Origin: Burkholderia catarinensis
Lineage (GTDB): Bacteria; Pseudomonadota; Gammaproteobacteria; Burkholderiales; Burkholderiaceae
Assembly: GCF_001883705.2 (NCBI RefSeq)
Contig: NZ_MDEQ02000002.1
Span: 372,001-436,000 of the forward strand
Length of the DNA: 64,000 bases
Reading direction: 5' to 3'
In this document: positions 17,702 through 24,316 of the stretch, in pieces
How the letters are laid out: every line of letters starts with the position of its first letter
How positions within the stretch are numbered: the first letter of the stretch is position 1
Notes under the pieces: generated by a model
Told to the model about the DNA's origin: nothing
Database searches by the model: none
What the model saw: only the letters and a program-made list of their open reading frames with translations
Made by a program: the position numbers and the translations under genes

Positions 17702-18420
17702 CAACTGCTTGCGGCGAGAATTCCTGCCCGTGCGTTCCGTCAATGTCGGCGGCGGGTCGATCCCGGCGACCGGCCGGCCGGTGCCGGATCCGGTGTTGCG
17801 GTCATTCAATTGATTGATCGTGACGCACGGCTGTGCCGACACGCATGCGCTTGCCGACGATCTCGCGAAACATTCGCAGTGGCGCTGCAGGATTTCGGAA
17901 TAAGTTAAGTAATGTCGATTTTAAAAACATCGGCGAACATTGTTCAAATTACAGAAACGATTTAATTTTAATTTTCGGCCGATCAAACAAAATTTCCGCG
18001 GCAGCAAAGGTCGTTGAGTCCACCCCGTCATTCAATGTCGTCATGCCCGGATAACGCATGTCGGGCGGTAGTTTGACGGCGATGAAGAATTTCGACCCTT
18101 TATTTGCGACCCGAAGATCCATCGAAAATGTAAAGCATTGCAATATAAAATCCCGGGCCGGGTATTCCGGTTGCGGTGCGTGATTTTATTTGGCAGGATT
18201 TTCATCAGGTTGTCCGATTTTAAAACAACAAAGCGCTCGACAATTCAATTTATCGAAATAACGCGCGGCGCCTGGGCAACGATTGGAAAGGAAGCTGACC
18301 AGAAAACAGGTAACGAGGCGGCGAACAGTCGGCACCGTTCGCGATCATTGAATCACTCGCTTGCCCGGCGGCGTCGATGCGCCGCTCGAGCGATCCGGGC
18401 GAATCCGACACGGGGCAGTC
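17702..18420. other. AT-rich intergenic region before the TOMM locus
   Basis: About 0.7 kb without a convincing gene. From about 17890 to 18270 the sequence is markedly AT-rich (runs such as TTTAATTTTAATTTTC near 17960) compared with the GC-rich surroundings. It probably contains the promoter of the FHA-kinase-TOMM operon and is the kind of tract bound by H-NS-like proteins. A 64-codon minus-strand frame (17949-18143) lacks a start signal and any domain. Confidence 0.5.
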
Positions 18421-19422
18421 ATGGCGATACTCAAGAACGATTCTTCCGGAGAAGCATGCCTGCTCCGCGCGTATCACGTGTTCGGCCGCGACGACGCGCG
18501 CTGCGACACGGTCATCCGGGATGGGTCGGTGTCCCGTGTCCATGCCCATATCCGCTGGGTCGGCGGGCTCTGGGAGCTCCACGATCACAGCAGCAACGGC
18601 ACGTCGGTATCGGGCGTCGCGTTGCGCGACGGCGAGCACGCGGTGCTGCAGCAAGGCGACGTGATCCGGTTCGGCAGGGCGGGCATTGCGCCCTGGCGTG
18701 TCGAGACGCTCGACGATCCGGCCGATACGCTGTGGCCGATACGAGGCGCCGCGGCCCCGATCGTGCTCGCGCCGCGCCAGATCCTGCCTGCCCCTGCCGC
18801 GCAGCCGGTCACGATCGTTCGTTCGCCGGCCGGCGAATGGCTGTGCGACGACACGTTGCCGCCGCGCGCGCTCCATGACGGCGATGAAGTGTCGACCGGC
18901 GACTTCGCGTGGCGCCTCGCACTCGTGCGCAACGGCTCGACGGTGATGCTCGCCGCACCCGCCGATCCGGCCGCGCCGGCGCAATTGCTCGAATTCTTCG
19001 TCAGCCGGAACGAGGAGCACGTGCGCATGCTGCTGCATGTCCGCGGCGGCGTGGTCGACCTCGGCGAGCGGGCCCATCACTACAGCCTCGTCACGCTCGC
19101 CCGCGCACGCTCGGCCGACATGCAGGCCGGCTACGACGCCGCCACGCAAGGGTGGATCGAACTCGACCGGCTGGCGCGCATGCTCGGCATCGATACGTCC
19201 CATGTCAACGTGCAGATTCACCGCGCGCGGAGCCAGTTCGCGGCCCTGCCGGGGCTGGGCGCGAGCCAGCTCGTCGAGCGCCGGCGCGGCAGCGTCCGCT
19301 TCGGCGATTTTCCGTTCCGCATCATGCGCGGCGAGCACCTCGAATGCCAGTCGGTGCCGGCCGCCGGGCCGCGTATCGGCGTGCAGCGTGCGGCGCCGGG
19401 CCCGGCTGTCCATTGCTCGTGA
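18421..19422 (+). CDS. FHA-domain protein of the TOMM locus
   Basis: A 333-residue cytoplasmic protein. The N-terminal ~95 residues are an FHA phosphothreonine-binding domain with the key GRD (VFGRDDARCD), SRVHA (DGSVSRVHAHIRW) and SSNGTSV motifs. A middle region of unknown fold follows, and the C-terminal ~110 residues resemble a winged-helix module (VTLARARS... ELDRLARMLGIDTSHVNVQI). The ATG at 18421 is used rather than a TTG 20 codons upstream. Its stop overlaps the GTG start of the kinase fusion (GTGA), so the two are translationally coupled. It probably reads out phosphorylation by that kinase. Confidence 0.82.
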   Translation: MAILKNDSSGEACLLRAYHVFGRDDARCDTVIRDGSVSRVHAHIRWVGGLWELHDHSSNGTSVSGVALRDGEHAVLQQGDVIRFGRAGIAPWRVETLDDPADTLWPIRGAAAPIVLAPRQILPAPAAQPVTIVRSPAGEWLCDDTLPPRALHDGDEVSTGDFAWRLALVRNGSTVMLAAPADPAAPAQLLEFFVSRNEEHVRMLLHVRGGVVDLGERAHHYSLVTLARARSADMQAGYDAATQGWIELDRLARMLGIDTSHVNVQIHRARSQFAALPGLGASQLVERRRGSVRFGDFPFRIMRGEHLECQSVPAAGPRIGVQRAAPGPAVHCS

Positions 19423-22400
19423 ACGCGCGAGAACCGGCCGTGTTGCCGACCGCATTGCGCGCGCCCGCCGGGCCGCACGCCGTTGAACCGCGGCAGCACG
19501 CCGTGCCTTTCGCCGAGCTTGCCGGCAAACGGCATTACCGGCTCGGCGCGCTGCTCGGCGAAGGCGGCAACGGCGTGGTGTTTCGCGCGACCTGCGACGA
19601 GACGGGGCAAGACGTCGCGATCAAGCTGATGCGGGACGATGCCGCGCTGAGCGCGGCGGAGCGCGTGCGCCGGCGTGCGCGCTTCCGGCGCGAGACGAGC
19701 CTGTGCGAGGCGCTGCGGCATCCGAATATCGTGGCGCTGCTGGATCAGGGGGAGGCGCCCGACGGGCGGCTGTTCGCCGTATTCGAACTGGTGCAGGGCC
19801 GGACCCTGCGCGACCGGCTCGCGGCGGAGGGGCCGCTGTCGGCCGTCGACACCGGGCGGCTGATGACGGAGGTGCTCGACGCGCTCGCGGCCGCCCATCG
19901 GCGCGGCATCGTGCATCGGGACCTGACGCCGCAGAACATCGTGATCACGATCGCCGATGACGGGCCGCACGCGAAGCTCCTCGATTTCGGCATCGGTGCG
20001 TTGCTGCCCGGTACCGAAGACATCGCGTGCCAGACCGCGACGCTGGCGACCGAGGTGCTCGGCTCGCCACCCTACTGCGCGCCGGAGCAATTGCGCAACG
20101 AGCCGCCGACGCCCGCAAGCGACCTGTATGCGTGGGGCCTGATCGTGATCGAATGCCTGACGGGCGATGTCGTCATGCAAGGCGCAAGCGTGGCCGACAT
20201 CCTCTATCAGCAACTGAGTCCCGTCGATGTCGCGCTCCCGCCGTCGATCGCGTCGCATCCGCTCGGCGCGGTACTGCGGCACGCGCTGAACAAGAATCCG
20301 CAGCAGCGTGCCGCGTCGGCCGACGCGCTCGCGTCGCAGTTTCGTGCGCTCAACTTCGCCGCGCTCGTCGGCCAGTTCGATGCCGGTCGCGCGAGCCGGC
20401 AGACGCGTCAGCGCCCGCTTGCACCGCACGGCGAGACGATTGCCGCGGTCGGCGAGTACCGGCAGATCACCACGCTGTGCTGTTGCGTGACGATCGCCGG
20501 AGAGGGCCGGCAACGCCATGCCGGAACCGAGCACGGCAATGCGCTCGACGGCTACGAGGAGCAGTGGCTGACGAAGTGTGCCGATATCGCCGTCGGTTAT
20601 GGCGCGCACGCAGGCGGGCGGCTCGGCGACACGCTGCTGTTCCATTTCGGCCTGCAAGGCGATATCGACCGGCCCGCGCGGCGCGCGGTGCGGGCGGCGC
20701 TCGACATGGTGCGGGAAGCCGGGCGCGCGCGGCTGCCGGTGCCGGCGGCGGCCGGCGCCCGCTTCGTCGGAGCAGGAGAAAGCTGGCGGGTCGAAGTGGC
20801 CGCCGCGATTCATGTCGGGCAGGTTCTCGCGCATGCGTCGCACATGTCGGGCGTATCGACGCCAGCCGCGGCGTCCCGGCTGCTGCGGCTGGCCGGGCCC
20901 GGACAGATTCTGATCAGCGACGATGCGCGGCTCGCGCTCGAACGGCATGCCGATTCCCGGCCGACCGCGTTGCGGCTGGCGCGGGCGGGCCTCATGCCGC
21001 AGCCGGTTCATGAATTGCTCGGCGAGCGGCACGCCGATACGCCGTTCGATTCGCTGGACGCCGGCATGCGCACGCCCATGGTCGGCCGCACGCGCGAACT
21101 CGACGCGCTGCTGCGCGCGTGGCGGGAAACGCAAGGGCGCCATCGTCGCGCGATGCGCGGCGAGCCTGCGCCGCACGGTGTGCCGCGGCTCGTCGTCGGC
21201 GACGCGGGGCTCGGCAAGTCGCGGCTCGTCCACGAGCTGTGCGAGGCCGTCCGGGCCCGGGGCCACGCCTTCGCGCATGGCGGGTGCCTGCCCGAGCGGG
21301 AGAACCACGCGCTGTTTCCGGTCCTGCGGTTCATCGGCGCGCATTGGCATATCGATGCCGATAGCCCGCCCGGCGTCGCGCTCGCGGCGATCGACGCGAT
21401 GATCGCGCCGCTCGACTGCGATCATGCGGCAGCCCGTGTCGCGCTCGCGACCTGGCTGGGGCTGCCCTGCGATGCGAAGGGACTCCTGTGGTCGAGCGTG
21501 CGTGAGCAGCACGCGCTGTTCGACGTCCTCGAGCAACTGATCGTGTCGCTCGGCAACGGCGCTCCGGTGCTGCTCGTGATCGAGGACGTTCAGTGGATCG
21601 ATCGCTCGACCGAGGACTTTCTCGCGTATCTGCAGCGCTCGCCGCGCGCAGCGGCACTGTGCATCGTGCTCACGTCGCGCCCCGACAAGCTCGCTCGCTG
21701 GCGCGGCGCGACCGACCGCGTGGTGCTGCGCCGCCTGCCGCGCGACGACGCGCAGCGCCTGATGTCGGCGCACCTGGGCCAGGGTGCGTTCGATCCGGCG
21801 TGGCTCGACCAGCTTGCCGATCGCACGGCGGGTATCCCGCTGTTTATCGAGGCCGTCGCGCGCGAGTTGACGATGAGCGGCGCGGACGGTTCGCACGCAG
21901 GGCCGTGGGCAACGGACCCTTATCCGCTTCCGCTCAGCCTCGGCGGCATGCTTGGTCTTGCGTTCGACCGGATCGACGGCGCGCGCGACACCGCGCAGCT
22001 CGCCGCGACCATCGGGCTCGAGGTGGATGCACAACTGCTCGCCGACGCATCGCCGCACGATCGGGCCACGCTCGACGCGCATCTGCGGCTGCTGCTCGAA
22101 GAGCGGATCGTGTATGCGCAATATCGGCGCGATCGCGTGTTCTATTCGTTCCGCCATGCGCTGATTCGCGACGCCGCGTATGAATCGATGCCGCCGGCCG
22201 TGCGGCGCGGCAACCATGCGCGCGTCGGCCGTGCGCTGGTCGCGCAAGCCGATCGCGGCGCCGGTGCGCATGCGTTCGGCGTCGCCGGGCACTTCGCGCG
22301 CGCAGGCGCTTGCGCGGACGCGATCGCCCACGGCATCGACGCGGCGCGGCGCGCACTCGAACGTTCCCGGTACGACGATGCGATCCGCTACGGGCAGGCC

Positions 22401-23468
22401 GTTTTCGACTGGCTCGGCACCGCCGACTATGCGCAGCGCGAGCACGACAGTGCGCGCATCCGCGCCACGTTGACGCACGCGACGATGGCGCGATTCGGCT
22501 GGGCGGATCCGCAGGTGCGCGAGCATGCGGAGCAACTGCTGCGGCAAATGCAGACGCTCGACGATCCGGAACTCGAGATCAGCGCGTTATGGACGTTGTC
22601 GACCTACTTTCACGTCGCAGGCGATCGTTCCACCGTGCGCGGGATCGGCCTGCGGCTCGACGCGCTCGCGACCGAGCGCGGCGATGCCGGCGTTCAGGTC
22701 GCGGCGGACGCGATGCGCGGCATGAGCCTGTGGGTCGACGGCCACTATGCGCGCGCCCGTGCCGAGTTCGACGCGGTGCTGGCCGGCTATGACGTGCGAC
22801 GCGACGCGGGCCACCGGCGCATCCTGGGGCTCGATACGCGCGCATGGACGATGGCGTCGCTCGCGAGCGTGCGCTGGTGCATGGACGACGACCCGCAGGC
22901 CTCGCTCGCGATGGCGCGCGAAGCCGTGTATTGCGCGACGTGCCTCGACCATCTGCCGACGCTCGGCGTCACGATGATGTACCTCGCACGCATGTACCAG
23001 CTCGCGGGCGATCGCGACGCGGCGCGATCGTTGTCGGCAGCGATTCTCCGCCTGTCGGAGGCGCACCGGCTGCGCGCGGTCGGGCACTACGCCGCGATCA
23101 TCCATGCGTGGACGCAAGGGGATCGCGCGGGCGTCGTCGCGCATCTCGACGCGCAGCGGCAGTCGGGCGGCCTGCTCGGGCTGACCTACTACGCGTCGCT
23201 GCTTGCCGAGCTGGATGCCGAGCGCGGCGACTACGACGCCGCGCTCGCGCAGATCCGGGAGTGTCTCGCATGGTGCGAGTCGACCGGGGAACGGTATTAC
23301 GAAGCCCAGTTGTTGCTGAAGCAGTGCGAGTACCTGCGCCGGGCCGATCCGCGCTGCGGCGGCGTGGCCGCGCTGGACGCGTGCCGGCGCGCAGTCGAAA
23401 TTGCAACGACGGCGGGCATGGGCCGGATCGCCAGGCTCGCCGAAGCGACGTTGCAGTCGTTGCCGTAA
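19419..23468 (+). CDS. TOMM-system Ser/Thr kinase/cyclase-like/AAA fusion protein
   Basis: A 1349-residue multidomain protein matching the kinase/cyclase fusion type that accompanies TOMM peptide loci. Residues ~41-310: Hanks-type kinase with GEGGNGVVF, K69 in VAIKLM, HRDLTPQN at 166-173 and DFG. Residues ~345-535: class III cyclase-like domain (GEYRQITTL... LGDTLLFHFG) in which the usual first metal-binding aspartate is replaced (TLCCCVTI). Residues ~560-850: AAA-type ATPase with Walker A GDAGLGKS near 594 and Walker B LLVIEDVQWID. The rest is helical and TPR-like. The GTG start at 19419 overlaps the FHA stop. Likely a signalling regulator for expression or activity of the peptide locus; its role is unproven. 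Confidence 0.85.
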   Translation: MNAREPAVLPTALRAPAGPHAVEPRQHAVPFAELAGKRHYRLGALLGEGGNGVVFRATCDETGQDVAIKLMRDDAALSAAERVRRRARFRRETSLCEALRHPNIVALLDQGEAPDGRLFAVFELVQGRTLRDRLAAEGPLSAVDTGRLMTEVLDALAAAHRRGIVHRDLTPQNIVITIADDGPHAKLLDFGIGALLPGTEDIACQTATLATEVLGSPPYCAPEQLRNEPPTPASDLYAWGLIVIECLTGDVVMQGASVADILYQQLSPVDVALPPSIASHPLGAVLRHALNKNPQQRAASADALASQFRALNFAALVGQFDAGRASRQTRQRPLAPHGETIAAVGEYRQITTLCCCVTIAGEGRQRHAGTEHGNALDGYEEQWLTKCADIAVGYGAHAGGRLGDTLLFHFGLQGDIDRPARRAVRAALDMVREAGRARLPVPAAAGARFVGAGESWRVEVAAAIHVGQVLAHASHMSGVSTPAAASRLLRLAGPGQILISDDARLALERHADSRPTALRLARAGLMPQPVHELLGERHADTPFDSLDAGMRTPMVGRTRELDALLRAWRETQGRHRRAMRGEPAPHGVPRLVVGDAGLGKSRLVHELCEAVRARGHAFAHGGCLPERENHALFPVLRFIGAHWHIDADSPPGVALAAIDAMIAPLDCDHAAARVALATWLGLPCDAKGLLWSSVREQHALFDVLEQLIVSLGNGAPVLLVIEDVQWIDRSTEDFLAYLQRSPRAAALCIVLTSRPDKLARWRGATDRVVLRRLPRDDAQRLMSAHLGQGAFDPAWLDQLADRTAGIPLFIEAVARELTMSGADGSHAGPWATDPYPLPLSLGGMLGLAFDRIDGARDTAQLAATIGLEVDAQLLADASPHDRATLDAHLRLLLEERIVYAQYRRDRVFYSFRHALIRDAAYESMPPAVRRGNHARVGRALVAQADRGAGAHAFGVAGHFARAGACADAIAHGIDAARRALERSRYDDAIRYGQAVFDWLGTADYAQREHDSARIRATLTHATMARFGWADPQVREHAEQLLRQMQTLDDPELEISALWTLSTYFHVAGDRSTVRGIGLRLDALATERGDAGVQVAADAMRGMSLWVDGHYARARAEFDAVLAGYDVRRDAGHRRILGLDTRAWTMASLASVRWCMDDDPQASLAMAREAVYCATCLDHLPTLGVTMMYLARMYQLAGDRDAARSLSAAILRLSEAHRLRAVGHYAAIIHAWTQGDRAGVVAHLDAQRQSGGLLGLTYYASLLAELDAERGDYDAALAQIRECLAWCESTGERYYEAQLLLKQCEYLRRADPRCGGVAALDACRRAVEIATTAGMGRIARLAEATLQSLP

Positions 23469-23501
23469 GTGGTTCCATTCGTCAATCAGGAGAGCATACC
23501 G

Positions 23502-23846
23502 ATGAGCAAGGATCTTCGATTACCGACGTACGAACAGTTTCTCGAATACCGGGCAACCGTCATTCGGGCGATCGCCCTCGCGTGGCATTCCCCGGAGTTT
23601 CTCGACGAGCTCGAGGCCGATCCGGTCCACGCATTGCGCGAGCATTTCGACTATCACTTTCCATTCAAGCTCGACCTGAAGGTGCAGATCAAATCGTCGG
23701 CGTGGACGCCGACCGTCAACGGCGACTGGACGGCCGGCCAGAAAAACAAGCTCACGCTGTATTTGCCGCCCGCACCGGCGGACGAGAAGCAATTCGCGCA
23801 GGCGCTGGCCGCTTACAACGCAAACCACATCACCATCATGGAATGA
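23502..23846 (+). CDS. TOMM precursor-like peptide 1 (BMA_0021 family, no core cysteine)
   Basis: A 114-residue peptide with a nitrile-hydratase-alpha-type leader (FLEYRATVIRAIALAWHSPEF, LEADPVHALREHF). It starts at an ATG behind AGGAGAGCATACCG. Members of this Burkholderia family are substrates of fused cyclodehydratases, but this one has no cysteine anywhere and ends ...YNANHITIME, so Ser/Thr would be the only residues open to cyclisation. It may instead pair with precursor 2 as a chaperone-like partner, or be a degenerate substrate. It lies 33 nt after the kinase gene and 16 nt before precursor 2. Confidence 0.8.
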   Translation: MSKDLRLPTYEQFLEYRATVIRAIALAWHSPEFLDELEADPVHALREHFDYHFPFKLDLKVQIKSSAWTPTVNGDWTAGQKNKLTLYLPPAPADEKQFAQALAAYNANHITIME

Positions 23847-23862
23847 CCTCAGGGAAACCGAC

Positions 23863-24225
23863 ATGGCACAGGACAACGCTAATCCGACGCTCGAATCGAT
23901 GCTGGAGTTTCAGAAGGTCTATCTGCGTGCGATCGCGCTTTCATGGCGGGACCCGGCGTTCAAGCGCGAACTGCTGGACAAGCCGCTGGATACGCTCGCG
24001 AAATACTTCGGTTACCAGTGTCCGTGGATCCTCGACATCGAGATCGCGAAGACGCACGGCGATCATGGCTGGACCAGCGACGGGAATGGCGGCGGGAGCT
24101 GGAACCTGCCGCGCAACGTGATGACGGTCGGCATACCGGAGCAGCCGACGAACCTGGACGAGGAGGCCGTTGCGCTCGCGGCCTACTGCGACGCAGGGCC
24201 GAGCTACCTGTTCACCTGCTGCTGA
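23863..24225 (+). CDS. TOMM precursor peptide 2 (BMA_0021/0022 family, C-terminal Cys-Cys)
   Basis: A 120-residue precursor with the same leader pattern as peptide 1 (FQKVYLRAIALSWRDPAF, LLDKPLDTLAKYFG), a Gly/Asp-rich middle (WTSDGNGGGSW) and a short C-terminal core CDAGPSYLFTCC. The terminal Thr-Cys-Cys and Ser are likely sites for thiazoline/oxazoline formation. Leader length is unusually long for a RiPP, as is normal for nitrile-hydratase-type leaders. The ATG follows CAGGGAAACCGAC. The maturation enzyme is encoded 91 nt downstream, beyond a large hairpin. No dedicated protease or exporter is seen nearby. Confidence 0.87.
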   Translation: MAQDNANPTLESMLEFQKVYLRAIALSWRDPAFKRELLDKPLDTLAKYFGYQCPWILDIEIAKTHGDHGWTSDGNGGGSWNLPRNVMTVGIPEQPTNLDEEAVALAAYCDAGPSYLFTCC

Positions 24226-24248
24226 CCTGGCGCGGCCGAGCCGCGCCC

Positions 24249-24287
24249 CATCGCGCGACCCGGGCCGGTTGCCCGGGTCGCGCGATG
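24249..24287 (+). terminator. Perfect 17-bp hairpin between precursor and cyclodehydratase genes
   Basis: A perfect 17-bp inverted repeat with a 5-nt loop (arms 24249-24265 and 24271-24287; core CGCGACCCGGGC/GCCCGGGTCGCG) starts 24 nt after the precursor 2 stop. There is no T-run. It is well placed to stabilise the precursor mRNA or partly stop transcription, so that peptide is made in excess over enzyme. Confidence 0.65.
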
Positions 24288-24316
24288 TCTGTTGATCCTC
24301 CGCACGGAATCCGACG

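Noticed and set aside
17949-18143. 64-codon minus-strand frame in the AT-rich tract
   Set aside because: No start signal, no domain, and low-complexity AT-driven composition.
18909-19418. Upstream in-frame extension of the kinase fusion inside the FHA gene
   Set aside because: It lies wholly within the FHA coding region; the GTG at 19419 overlapping the FHA stop is the natural start, and the extension is Arg/Ala-rich shadow sequence.
19218-22547. 1109-codon minus-strand frame opposite the kinase fusion
   Set aside because: A product of high GC content; Arg/Ala-rich composition and no recognisable domain, while the plus strand has clear kinase and ATPase motifs.
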